Below, piece after piece: positions 24,797-36,886 of a stretch of 64,000 nucleotides of DNA. How positions within the stretch are numbered: position 1 is the first letter of the stretch; the number at the start of each line of letters is the position of its first letter. The notes below the pieces were generated by a model. The model had not been told where the DNA came from. It was given only the letters and a program-made list of their open reading frames with translations, and made no database searches. The stretch comes from Sepiola atlantica (taxonomy: Eukaryota > Mollusca > Cephalopoda > Sepiida > Sepiolidae). Location of the stretch: contig CAUVYP010000262.1 in the NCBI GenBank assembly GCA_963556195.1, positions 124,001 through 188,000 on the forward strand, written 5' to 3'. A program made the translations under genes and the position numbers.

Positions 24797-25168
24797 TTAG
24801 CGCGTTTTAAAGTTGATATCGCTTTTGTTTATAACTTCAACATTTATTCGAATTGTGCAACGAAACTTTGCAGACAGTCGCGGATAGGCCTTTTCTAGTG
24901 AAGTACCAAGTTTCAGAAGTGCAGCTCTAGTACTGCCGGAGATATGCCGATACAAACTGAATACGTAAAACATCAACAAAATTGAGCGCGTTTTAAAGTT
25001 GATATCGCTTTTGTTTATAACTTCCACATTTATTCGAATTGTGCAACGAAACTTTGCAGACAGTCGCAGAGACACATTTTCTACTGAAGTACCAAGTTTC
25101 AGAAGTGCAGCTCTTGTACTGCCGAAGATATGTCGATACAAACTGAATACGCAAAACATCAAAAAAAT
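24797..25168. repeat. Two T monomers (T1, T2) preceding class I
   Basis: They match 20147-20518, 25 monomers to the left, including GTCGCAGAGACAC and TGCCGAAGATATG in the second monomer. A single base (ACTTCAACA) separates the first monomers in the stretch I compared. Confidence 0.8.
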
Positions 25169-26284
25169 TTAGCGCGTTTTAAAGTTGATATCGCTTTTGT
25201 TTATAACTTCCACATTTATTCGAATTGTGCAACGAAACTTTGCAGACAGTCGCGGATAGGCCTTTTCCAGTGAAGTACCAAGTTTTAGAAGTGCCGCTCT
25301 AGTACTGCCGGAGATATGCCGATACAAACTGAATACGCAAAACATCAACAAAATTTAGCGCGTTTTAAAGTTGATATCGCTTTTGTTTATAACTTCCACA
25401 TTTATTCGAATTGTGCAACGAAACTTTACAGACAGTCGCGGAGACACATTTTCTACTGAAGTACCAAGTTTCAGAAGTGCAGCTCTTGTACTGCCGGAGA
25501 TATGTTGATACAAACTTAATACGCAAAACATCAACAAAATTTAGCGCGTTTTAAAGTTGATATCGCTTTTGTATATAACTTCCACATTTATTCGAATTGT
25601 GCAACGAAACTTTGCAGACAACCGCGGAGACACATTTTCTACTGAAGTACCAAGTTTCAGAAGTGCAGCTCTTGTACTGCCGGAGATATGTCGATACAAA
25701 CTGAATACGCAAAACATCAACAAAATTTAGCGCGTTTTAAAGTTGATATCGCTTTTGTTTATAACTTCCACATTTGTTCGAATTGTGCAACGAAACTTTG
25801 CAGACAGTCGCGGATAGGCCTTTTCTTGTTAAGTACCAAGTTTCAGAAGTGCAGCTCTAGTACTGCCGGAGATATGTCGATACAAACTTAATACGCAAAA
25901 CATCAACAAAATTAAGCGCGTTTTAAAGTTGATATCGCTTTTGTTTATAACTTCCACATTTATTCGAATTGTGCAACGAAACTTTGCAGACAGTCGCGGA
26001 TAGGCCTTTTCTTGTGAAGTACAAAGTTTCAGAAGTGCCGCTCTAGTACTGCCGGAGATATGCCGATACAAACTGAATACGTAAAACATCAACAAAATTT
26101 AGCGCGTTTTAAAGTTGATATCGCTTTTTTTATGACTTCCACATTTATTCGAATTCTGCGACGTAACTTTGCAGACAGTCGCGGAGACACATTTTACTAC
26201 TGAAGTACCAAGTTTCAGAAGTGCAGCTCTTGTACTGCCGGAGATATGTCGATACAAACTTAATACGCAAAACATCAACAAAAT
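25169..26284. repeat. Class I cassette, complete, with frameshifted I6
   Basis: I1 to I6 in order. I4 at 25727 reads TTCTTGTTAAG, intermediate between the left form (TAGTTAAG) and the right form (CAAGTTAAG). I6 at 26099-26284 has lost one base near 26124-26131 (a pure T run replaces TTTTGTTT) and gained one near 26191-26196 (ACATTTTACTACTG), so its length returns to 186. Confidence 0.85.
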
Positions 26285-29200
26285 TTAGCGCGTTTTAAAG
26301 TTGATATCGCTTTTGTTTATAACTTCCACATTTGTTCGAATTGTGCAACGAAACTTTGCAGACAGTCGCGGAGACACATTTTCTACTGAAGTACCAAGTT
26401 TCAGAAGTGCAGCTCTTGTACTGCCGGAGATATGTCGATACAAACTTTATACGCAAAACATCAACAAAATTTTGCGCGTTTTAAAGTTGATATCGCTTTT
26501 GTTTATAACTTCCACATTTGTTCGAATTGTGCAACGAAACTTTGCAGACAGTCGCGGATAGGCCTTTTCTAGTGAAGTACCAAGTTTCAGAAGTGCAGCT
26601 CTAGTACTGCCGGAGATATGTCGATACAAACTGAATACGCAAAACATCAAAAAAATTTAGCGCGTTTTAAAGTTGATATCGCTTTTGTTTATAACTTCCA
26701 CATTTATTCGAATTGTGCAACGAAACTTTGCAGACAGTCGCGGATAGGCCTTTTCTAGTGAAGTACCAAGTTTCAGAAGTGCAGCTCTTGTACTGCCGGA
26801 GATATGCCGATACAAACTGAATACGTAAAACATCAAAAAAATTGAGCGCGTTTTAAAGTTGATATCGCTTTTGTTTATAACTTCCACATTTGTTCGAATT
26901 GTGCAACGAAACTTTGCAGACAGTCGCGGAGACAAATTTACTACTGAAGTACCAAGTTTCAGAAGTGCAGCTCTTGTACTGCCGGAGATATGTCGATACA
27001 AACTTAATACGCAAAACATCAACAAAATTTAGCGCGTTTTAAAGTTGATATCGCTTTTGTTTATAACTTCCACATTTGTTCGAATTGTGCAACGAAACTT
27101 TGCAGACAGTCGCGGATAGGCCTTTTCTAGTGAAGTACCAAGTTTCAGAAGTGCAGCTCTAGTACTGCCAGAGATATGTCGATACAAACTGAATACGCAA
27201 AACATCAAAAAAATTTAGCGCGTTTTAAAGTTGATATCGCTTTTGTTTATAACTTCCACATTTGTTCGAATTGTGCAACGAAACTTTGCAGACAGTCGCG
27301 GATAGGCCTTTTCTAGTGAAGTACCAAGTTTCAGAAGTGCAGCTCTAGTACTGCCGGAGATATGCCGATACAAACTGAATACGTAAAACATCAACAAAAT
27401 TGAGCGCGTTTTAAAGTTGATATCGCTTTTGTTTATAACTTCCACATTTATTCGAATTGTGCAACGAAACTTTGCAGACAGTCGCGGAGACACATTTTCT
27501 ACTGAAGTACCAAGTTTCAGAAGTGCAGCTCTTGTACTGCCGGAGATATGTCGATACAAACTTAATACGCAAAACATCAACAAAATTTAGCGCGTTTTAA
27601 AGTTGATATCGCTTTTGTATATAACTTCCACATTTATTCGAATTGTGCAACGAAACTTTGCAGACAGTCGCGGAGACACATTTTCTACTGAAGTACCAAG
27701 TTTCAGAAGTGCAGCTCTTGTACTGCCGGAGATATGTCGATACAAACTTAATACGCAAAACATCAACAAAATTTAGCGCGTTTTAAAGTTGATATCGCTT
27801 TTGTTTATAACTTCCACATTTGTTCGAATTGTGCAACGAAACTTTGCAGACAGTCGCGGAGACACATTTTCTACTGAGGTACCAAGTTTCAGAAGTGCAG
27901 CTCTTGTACTGTTGGAGATATGTCGATACAAACTTAATACGCAAAACATCAACAAAATTTAGCGCGTTTTAAAGTTGATATCGCTTTTGTTTATAACTTC
28001 CACATTTGTTCGAATTGTGCAACGAAACTTTGCAGACAGTCGCGGATAGGCCTTTTCTAGTGAAGTACCAAGTTTCAGAAGTGCAGCTCTTGTACTGCCG
28101 GAGATATGTCGATACAAACTGAATACGCAAAACATCAAAAAAATTTAGCGCGTTTTAAAGTCGATATCGCTTTTGTTTATAACTTCCACATTTATTCGAA
28201 TTGTGCAACGAAACTTTGCAGACAGTCGCGGATAGGCCTTTTCTAGTGAAGTACCAAGTTTCAGAAGTGCAGCTCTAGTACTGCCGGAGATATGCCGATA
28301 CAAACTGAATACGTAAAACATCAACAAAATTGAGCGCGTTTTAAAGTTGATATCGCTTTTGTTTATAACTTCCACATTTATTCGAATTGTGCAACGAAAC
28401 TTTGCAGACAGTCGCGGAGAAACATTTACTACTGAAGTACCAAGTTTCAGAAGTGCAGCTCTTGTACTGCCGGAGATATGTCGATACCAACTTAATACGC
28501 AAAACATCAACAAAATTTAGCGCGTTTTAAAGTTGATATCGCTTTTGTTTATAACTTCCACATTTGTTCGAATTGTGCAACGAAACTTTGCAGACAGTCG
28601 CGGAGACACATTTACTACTGAAGTACCAAGTTTCAGAAGTGCAGCTCTTGTACTGCCGGAGATATGTCGATACAAACTTAATACGCAAAACATCAACAAA
28701 ATTTAGCGCGTTTTAAAGTTGATATCGCTTTTGTTTATAACTTCCACATTTGTTCGAATTGTGCAACGAAACTTTGCAGACAGTCGCGGAGACACATTTT
28801 CTACTGAAGTACCAAGTTTCAGAAGTGCAGCTCTTGTACTGCCGGAGATATGTCGATACAAACTTAATACGCAAAACATCAACAAAATTTAGCGCGTTTT
28901 AAAGTTGATATCGCTTTTGTTTATAACTTCCACATTTGTTCGAATTGTGCAACGAAACTTTGCAGACAGTCGCGGATAGGCCTTTTCTAGTGAAGTACCA
29001 AGTTTCAGAAGTGCAGCTCTAGTACTGCCGGAGATATGTCGATACAAACTGAATACGCAAAACATCAAAAAAATTAAGCGCGTTTTAAAGTTGATATCGC
29101 TTTTGTTTATAACTTCCACATTTATTCGAATTGTGCAACGAAACTTTGCAGACAGTCGCGGATAGGCCTTTTCTAGTGAAGTACCAAGTTTCAGAAGTGC

Positions 29201-29446
29201 AGCTCTAGTACTGCCGGAGATATGTCGATACAAACTGAATACGCAAAACATCAAAAAAATTTAGCGCGTTCAAAAGTTGATATCGCTTTTGTTTATAACT
29301 TCCACATTTATTCGAATTGTGCAACGAAACTTTGCAGACAGTCGCGGATAGGCCTTTTCTAGTGAAGTACCAAGTCTCAGAAGTGCAGCTCTAGTACTGC
29401 CGGAGATATGCCGATACAAACTGAATACGTAAAACATCAACAAAAT
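26285..29446. repeat. Class T tetramer block (17 monomers)
   Basis: A T-type mixture with T1 at 26657, 27215, 28145 and 29261. Its start aligns with 21635 onward at a spacing of 4650. Near 29270 the motif CGCGTTCAAAAG replaces CGCGTTTTAAAG. Later copies of this position (36701, 41351) read CGCGTTTAAAAG, so the three are related. Confidence 0.75.
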
Positions 29447-31491
29447 TGAGCGCGTTTTAAAGTTGATATCGCTTTTGTTTATAACTTCCACATTTATTCG
29501 AATTGTGCAACGAAACTTTGCAGACAGTCGCGGAGACACATTTTCTACTGAAGTACCAAGTTTCAGAAGTGCAGCTCTTGCACTGCCGGATATATGTACA
29601 TACAAACTGAATACGCAAAACTGCAACAAAATTTAGCGCGTTTTAAAGTTGATATCGCTTTTGTTTATAACTTCCACATTTATTCGAATTGTGCAAGGAA
29701 ACTTTGCAGACAGTCGCGGATAGGCCTTTTCTACTGAAGTACCAAGTTTCAGAAGTGCAGCTCTTGTACTGCCGGAGATATGTCGATACAAACTTTATAC
29801 GCAAAACATCAACAAAATTTAGCGCGTTTTAAAGTTGATATCGCTTATGATTATAACTTCCACATTTATTCGAATTGTGCAACGAAACTTTGCAGACAGT
29901 CGCGGAGACACATTTTCTACAGAAGTACCAAGTTTCAGAAGTGCAGCTCTTGTACTGCCGCAGATATGTCGATACAAACTTAATACGCAAAACATCAACA
30001 AAATTTAGCGCGTTTTAAAGTTGATATCGCTTTTGTTTATAACTTCCACATTTGTTCGAATTGTGCAACGAAACTTTGCAGACAGTCGCGGAGACACATT
30101 TTCTACTGAAGTACCAAGTTTCAGAAGTGCAGCTCTTGTACTGCCGGAGATATGTCGATACTAACTTAATACGCAAAACATCAACAAAATTTAGCGCGTT
30201 TTAAAGTTGATATCGCTTTTGTTTATAACTTCCACATTTATTCGAATTGTGCAACGAAACTTTGCAGACAGTGGCGGATAGGTCTTTTCTAGTGAAGTAC
30301 CAAGTTTCAGAAGTGCAGCTCTAGTACTGCCGGAGATATGCCGATACAAACTGAATACCCAAAACATCAACAAAATTTAGCGCGTTTTAAATTGATATCG
30401 CTTTTGATTATAACTTCCACATTTATTCGAATTGTGCAACGAAACTTTGCAGACAGTCGCGGAGACACATTTTCTACTGAAGTACCAAGTTTCAGAAGTG
30501 CAGCTCTTGTACTGCCGGAGATATGTCGATACAAACTGAATACGCAAAACATCAACAAAATTTAGCGCGTTTTAAAGTTGATATCGCTTTTGTTTATAAC
30601 TTCCCCATTTATTCGAATTGGGCAACGAAACTTTGCAGACAACCGCGGAGACACATTTTCTACTGAAGTACCAAGTTTCAGAAGTGCAGCTCTAGTACTG
30701 CCGGAGATATGTCGATACAAACTGAATACGCAAAACATCAACAAAATTTAGCGCGTTTTAAAGTTGATATCGCTTTTGATTATAACTTCCACATTTATTC
30801 GAATTGTGCCGCGAAACTTTGCAGACAGTCGCGGATAGGCCTTTTCTACTGAAGTACCAAGTTTAAGAAGTGCAGCTCTTGCACTGCCGGATATATGTAC
30901 ATACAAACTGAATACGCAAAACTGCAACAAAATTTAGCGCGTTTTAAAGTTGATATCGCTTTTGTTTATAACTTCCACATTTATTCGAATTGTGCAAGGA
31001 AACTTAGCAGACAGTCGCGGATAGGCCTTTTCTACTGAAGTACCAAGTTTCAGAAGTGCAGCTCTTGTACTGCCGGAGATATGTCAATACAAACTTAATA
31101 CGCAAAACATCAACAAAATTTAGCGCGTTTTAAAGTTGATATCGCTTTTGTTTATAACTTCCACATTTATTCGAATTGTGCAACGAAACTTTGCAGACAA
31201 CCGCGGAGACACATTTCCTACTGGAGTACCAAGTTTCAGAAGTGCAGCTTTTGTACTGCCGGAGATATGTCGATACAAACTGAATACGTAAAACATCAAC
31301 AAAATTTAGCGCGTTTTAAAGTTGATATCGCTTTTGTTTATAACTTCCACATTTGTTCGAATTGTGCAACGAAACTTTGCAGACAGTCGCGGATAGGCCT
31401 TTTCTTGTGAAGTACCAAGTTTCAGAACTGCAGCTCTTGTACTGCCGGAGATATGTCGATACAAACTGAATACGCAAAACATCAACAAAAT
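29447..31491. repeat. Class II cassette, complete (11 monomers)
   Basis: The order is T2/IIa junction 29447, IIb 29633, IIc 29819, T3-like 30005, IIe 30191, IIf 30377 (185 bp), IIg 30562 (TTCCCC, TTGGGCAAC), IIh 30748 (GTGCCGCG), IIi 30934 (TTAGCAGAC, TGTCAATAC), IIj 31120 (CAGCTTTTG), IIk 31306 (TTCTTGTG, GAACTGCAG). The first monomers repeat 23681 onward at 5766 bp (31 monomers). Confidence 0.82.
30377..30561. repeat. 185-bp monomer with single-base deletion
   Basis: CGCGTTTTAAATTGATATC lacks the G of the usual TTTTAAAGTTGATATC, near 30391. It shifts the phase of every following landmark by -1 until 33446. It is not in a homopolymer, so it is less likely to be a sequencing error than the one near 18097. 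Confidence 0.88.
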
Positions 31492-32607
31492 TTAGCGCGT
31501 TTTAAAGTTGATATCGCTTTTGTTAATAACATCCACATTTATTCGAATTGTGCAACGAAACTTTGCAGACAGTCGCGGATAGGCCTTTTCTAGTGAAGTA
31601 CCAAGTTTCAGAAGTGCCGCTCTAGTACTGCCGGAGATATGCCGATACAAACTGAATACGCAAAACATCAACAAAATTTAGCGCGTTTTAAAGTTGATAT
31701 CGCTTTTGTTTATAACTTCCACATTTATTCGAATTGTGCAACGAAACTTTACAGACAGTCGCGGAGACACATTTTCTACTGAAGTACCAAGTTTCAGAAG
31801 TGCAGCTCTTGTACTGCCGGAGATATGTTGATACAAACTTAATACGCAAAACATCAACAAAATTTAGCGCGTTTTTAAGTTGATATCGCTTTTGTATATA
31901 ACTTCCACATTTATTCGAATTGTGCAACGAAACTTTGCAGACAACCGCGGAGACAGATTTTCTACTGAAGTACCAAGTTTCAGAAGTGCAGCTCTTGTAC
32001 TGCCGGAGATATGTCGATACAAACTGAATACGCAAAACATCAACAAAATTTAGCGCGTTTTAAAGTTGATATCGCTTTTGTTTATAACTTCCACATTTGT
32101 TCGAATTGTGCAACGAAACTTTGCAGACAGTCGCGGATAGGCCTTTTCAAGTTAAGTACCAAGTTTCAGAAGTGCAGCTCTAGTACTGCCGGAGATATGT
32201 CGATACAAACTGAATACGCAAAACATCAACAAAATTTAGCGCGTTTTAAAGTTGATATCGCTTTTGTTTATAACTTCCACATTTATTCGAATTGTGCAAC
32301 GAAACTTTGCAGACAGTCGCGGATAGGCCTTTTCTAGTGAAGTACAAAGTTTCAGAAGTGCGGCTCTAGTACTGCCGGAGATATGCCGATACAAACTGAA
32401 TACGTAAAACATCAACAAAATTTAGCGCGTTTTAAAGTTGATATCGCTTTTGTTTATGACTTCCACATTTATTCGAATTCTGCGACGAAACTTTGCAGAC
32501 AGTCGCGGAGACACATTTACTACTGAAGTACCAAGTTTCAGAAGTGCAGCTCTTGTACTGCCGGAGATATGTCGATACAAACTTAATACGCAAAACATCA
32601 ACAAAAT
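31492..32607. repeat. Class I cassette, complete (6 monomers, right-type)
   Basis: Right-type diagnostics appear for the first time: AACATCCACA in I1, GAGACAGATT in I3 and TTCAAGTTAAG in I4. I5 and I6 follow at 32236 and 32422. The cassette and what follows recur at 34655 (spacing 3163 = 17 x 186 + 1, the extra base coming from the insertion near 33448). Confidence 0.85.
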
Positions 32608-34282
32608 TTAGCGCGTTTTAAAGTTGATATCGCTTTTGTTTATAACTTCCACATTTGTTCGAATTGTGCAACGAAACTTTGCAGACAGTCGCGGATAGGC
32701 CTTTTCTAGTGAAGTACCAAGTTTCAGAAGTGCAGCTCTAGTACTGCCGGAGATATGTCGATACAAACTGAATACGCAAAACATCAACAAAATTTAGCGC
32801 GTTTTAAAGTTGATATCGCTTTTGTTTATAACTTCCACATTTGTTCGAATTGTGCAACGAAACTTTGCAGACAGTCGCGGAGACACATTTTCTACTGAAG
32901 TACCAAGTTTCAGAAGTGCAGCTCTAGCACTGCCGGAGATATGCCGATACAAACTGAATACGTAAAACATCAACAAAATTGAGCGCGTTTAAAAGTTGAT
33001 ATCGCTTTTGTTTATAACTTCCACATTTATTCGAATTGTGCAACGAAACTTTGCAGACAGTCGCGGAGACACATCTTCTACTGAAGTACCAAGTTTCAGA
33101 AGTGCAGCTCTAGTACTGCCGGAGATATGTCGATACAAACTTAATACGCAAAACATCAACAAAATTTAGCGCGTTTTAAAGTTGATATCGCTTATGATTA
33201 TAACTTCCACATTTATTCGAATTGTGCAACGAAACTTTGCAGACAGTCGCGGAGACACATTTTCTACTGAAGTACCAAGTTTCAGAAGTGCAGCTCTTGT
33301 ACTGCCGGAGATATGTCGATACAAACTTAATACGCAAAACATCAACAACATTTAGCGCGTTTTAAAGTTGATATCGCTTTTGTTTATAACTTCCACATTT
33401 GTTCGAATTGTGCAACGAAACTTTGCAGACAGTCGCGGAGACACATTTTACTACTGAAGTACCAAGTTTCAGAAGTGCAGCTCTTGTACTGCCGGAGATA
33501 TGTCGATACAAACTTAATACGCAAAACATCAACAAAATTTAGCGCGTTTTAAAGTTGATATCGCTTTTGTTTATAACTTCCACATTTGTTCGAATTGTGC
33601 AACGAAACTTTGCAGACAGTCGCGGATAGGCCTTTTCTAGTGAAGTACCAAGTTTCAGAAGTGCAGCTCTAGTACTGCCGGAGATATGTCGATACAAACT
33701 GAATACGCAAAACATCAAAAAAATTTAGCGCGTTTTAAAGTTGATATCGCTTTTGTTTATAACTTCCACATTTATTCGAATTGTGCAACGAAACTTTGCA
33801 GACAGTCGCGGAGACACATTTTCTACTGAAGTACCAAGTTTCAGAAGTGCAGCTCTTGTACTGCCGGAGATATGTCGATACAAACTTAATACGCAAAACA
33901 TCAACAAAATTTAGCGCGTTTTAAAGTTGATATCGCTTTTGTTTATAACTTCCACATTTGTTCGAATTGTGCAACGAAACTTTGCAGACAGTCGCGGAGA
34001 CACATTTTCTACTGAAGTACCAAGTTTCAGAAGTGCAGCTCTTGTACTGCCGGAGATATGTCGATACAAACTTAATACGCAAAACATCAACAAAATTTAG
34101 CGCGTTTTAAAGTTGATATCGCTTTTGTTTATAACTTCCACATTTGTTCGAATTGTGCAACGAAACTTTGCAGACAGTCGCGGATAGGCCTTTTCTAGTG
34201 AAGTACCAAGTCTCAGAAGTGCAGCTCTAGTACTGCCGGAGATATGCCGATACAAACTGAATACGTAAAACATCAACAAAAT
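32608..34282. repeat. Class T-like block (9 monomers)
   Basis: T4-like, T3-like with CCGATAC/CGTAAAAC, T2, a CTTATGATTATAAC monomer (33166), T3 (33352, 187 bp), T4, GACACA monomer, T3, and a T4/T1 mixed monomer with AAGTCTCAG (34097). Near 32990 and 36150 the motif GCGTTTAAAAG marks equivalent monomers in the two 17-monomer copies. Confidence 0.7.
33352..33538. repeat. 187-bp monomer with single-base insertion
   Basis: ACATTTTACTACTG at about 33444-33456 has one base more than ACATTTACTACTG or ACATTTTCTACTG. The same insertion state occurs in the monomer at 26099. Landmark phase shifts by +1 downstream. Confidence 0.85.
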
Positions 34283-34654
34283 TGAGCGCGTTTTAAAGTG
34301 TATATCGCTTTTGTTTATAACTTCCACATTTATTCGAATTGTGCAACGAAACTTTGCAGACAGTCGCGGAGACACATTTTCTACTGAAGTACCAAGTTTC
34401 AGAAGTGCAGCTCTTGCACTGCCGGATATATGTACATACAAACTGAATACGCACAACTGCAACAAAATTTAGCGCGTTTTAAAGTTGATATCGCTTTTGT
34501 TTATAACTTCCACATTTATTCGAATTGTGCAAGGAAACTTTGCAGACAGTCGCGGATAGGCCTTTTCTACTGAAGTACCAAGTTTCAGAAGTGCAGCTCT
34601 TGTACTGCCGGAGATATGTCGATACAAACTGAATACGCAAAACATCAAAAAAAT
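34283..34654. repeat. Class II stub (T2/IIa junction + IIb)
   Basis: Only the start of class II is present: a T2-to-IIa chimeric monomer ending GATATATGTACATAC / CACAACTGCAAC, then IIb (GTGCAAGGAAAC). The array then jumps straight to class I at 34655. GCACAACTGC is shared only with the equivalent monomer at 41537. Confidence 0.75.
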
Positions 34655-35770
34655 TTAGCGCGTTTTAAAGTTGATATCGCTTTTGTTTATAACATCCACA
34701 TTTATTCGAATTGTGCAACGAAACTTTGCAGACAGTCGCGGATAGGCCTTTTCTAGTGAAGTACCAAGTTTCAGAAGTGCCGCTCTAGTACTGCCGGAGA
34801 TATGCCGATACAAACTGAATACGCAAAACATCAACAAAATTTAGCGCGTTTTAAAGTTGATATCGCTTTTGTTTATAACTTCCCCATTTATTCGAATTGT
34901 GCAACGAAACTTTACAGACAGTCGCGGAGACACATTTTCTACTGAAGTACCAAGTTTCAGAAGTGCAGCTCTTGTACTGCCGGAGATATGTTGATACAAA
35001 CTTAATACGCAAAAAATCAACAAAATTTAGCGCGTTTTAAAGTTGATATCGCTTTTGTATATAACTTCCACATTTATTCGAATTGTGCAACGAAACTTTG
35101 CAGACAACCGCGGAGACAGATTTTCTACTGAAGTACCAAGTTTCAGAAGTGCAGCTCTTGTACTGCCGGAGATATGTCGATACAAACTGAATACGCAAAA
35201 CATCAACAAAATTTAGCGCGTTTTAAAGTTGATATCGCTTTTGTTTATAACTTCCACATTTGTTCGAATTGTGCAACGAAACTTTGCAGACAGTCGCGGA
35301 TAGGCCTTTTCAAGTTAAGTACCAAGTTTCAGAAGTGCAGCTCTAGTACTGCCGGAGATATGTCGATACAAACTGAATACGCAAAACATCAACAAAATTT
35401 AGCGCGTTTTAAAGTTGATATCGCTTTTGTTTATAACTTCCACATTTATTCGAATTGTGCAACGAAACTTTGCAGACAGTCGCGGATAGGCCTTTTCTAG
35501 TGAAGTACAAAGTTTCAGAAGTGCGGCTCTAGTACTGCCGGAGATATGCCGATACAAACTGAATACGTAAAACATCAACAAAATTTAGCGCGTTTTAAAG
35601 TTGATATCGCTTTTGTTCATGACTTCCACATTTATTCGAATTCTGCGACGAAACTTTGCAGACAGTCGCGGAGACACATTTACTACTGAAGTACCAAGTT
35701 TCAGAAGTGCAGCTCTTGTACTGCCAGAGATATGTCGATACAAACTTAATACGCAAAACATCAACAAAAT
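34655..35770. repeat. Class I cassette, complete (right-type)
   Basis: Copy of 31492-32607 at a spacing of 3163. Differences seen include TTCCCC in I2 (near 34883), AAAAAATCAAC near 35013, TTGTTCATGAC in I6 (near 35617) and GCCAGAGA near 35724. Confidence 0.85.
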
Positions 35771-36886
35771 TTAGCGCGTTTTAAAGTTGATATCGCTTTT
35801 GTTTATAACTTCCACATTTGTTCGAATTGTGCAACGAAACATTGCAGACAGTCGCGGATAGGCCTTTTCTAGTGAAGTACCAAGTTTCAGAAGTGCAGCT
35901 CTAGTACTGCCGGAGATATGTCGATACAAACTGAATACGCAAAACATCAACAAAATTTAGCGCGTTTTAAAGTTGATATCGCTTTTGTTTATAACTTCCA
36001 CATTTGTTCGAATTGTGCAACGAAACTTTGAAGACAGTCGCGGAGACACATTTTCTACTGAAGTACCAAGTTTCAGAAGTGCAGCTCTAGTACTGCCGCA
36101 GATATGCCGATACAAACTGAATACGTAAAACATCAACAAAATTGAGCGCGTTTAAAAGTTGATATCGCTTTTGTTTATAACTTCCACATTTATTCGAATT
36201 GTGCAACGAAACTTTGCAGACAGTCGCGGAGACACATTTTCTACTGAAGTACCAAGTTTCAGAAGTGCAGCTCGTGTACTGCCGGAGATATGTCGATACA
36301 AACTTAATACGCAAAACATCAACAACATTTAGCGCGTTTTAAAGTTGATATCGCTTTTGTTTATAACTTCCACATTTGTTCGAATTGTGCAACGAAACTT
36401 TGCAGACAGTCGCGGAGACACATTTTCTACTGAAGTACCAAGTTTCAGAAGTGCAGCTCTTGTACTGCCGGAGATATGTCGATACAAACTTAATACGCAA
36501 AACATCAACAAAATTTAGCGCGTTTTAAAGTTGATATCGCTTTTGTTTATAACTTCCACATTTGTTCGAATTGTGCAACGAAACTTTGCAGACAGTCGCG
36601 GATAGGCCTTTTCTAGTGAAGTACCAAGTTTCAGAAGTGCAGCTCTAGTACTGCCGGAGATATGTCGATACAAACTGAATACGCAAAACATCAAAAAAAT
36701 TTAGCGCGTTTAAAAGTTGATATCGCTTTTGTTTATAACTTCCACATTTATTCGAATTGTGCAACGAAACTTTGCAGACAGTCGCGGATAGGCCTTTTCT
36801 AGTGAAGTACCAAGTCTCAGAAGTGCAGCTCTAGTACTGCCGGAGATATGCCGATACAAACTGAATACGTAAAACATCAACAAAAT
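35771..36886. repeat. Class T-like block (6 monomers)
   Basis: Follows the sequence at 32608 but lacks the CTTATGATTATAAC monomer and two others present in the earlier copy, so whole monomers were lost in register. It ends with a T1 monomer carrying AAGTCTCAG and a TTTAAAAG start (36701). Confidence 0.7.

Noticed and set aside
35174..35500. Plus-strand 108-109-codon open frames in class I
   Set aside because: They run across two repeat units in a frame that happens to lose stops. The same residues repeat with the DNA period and no protein family is recognisable.
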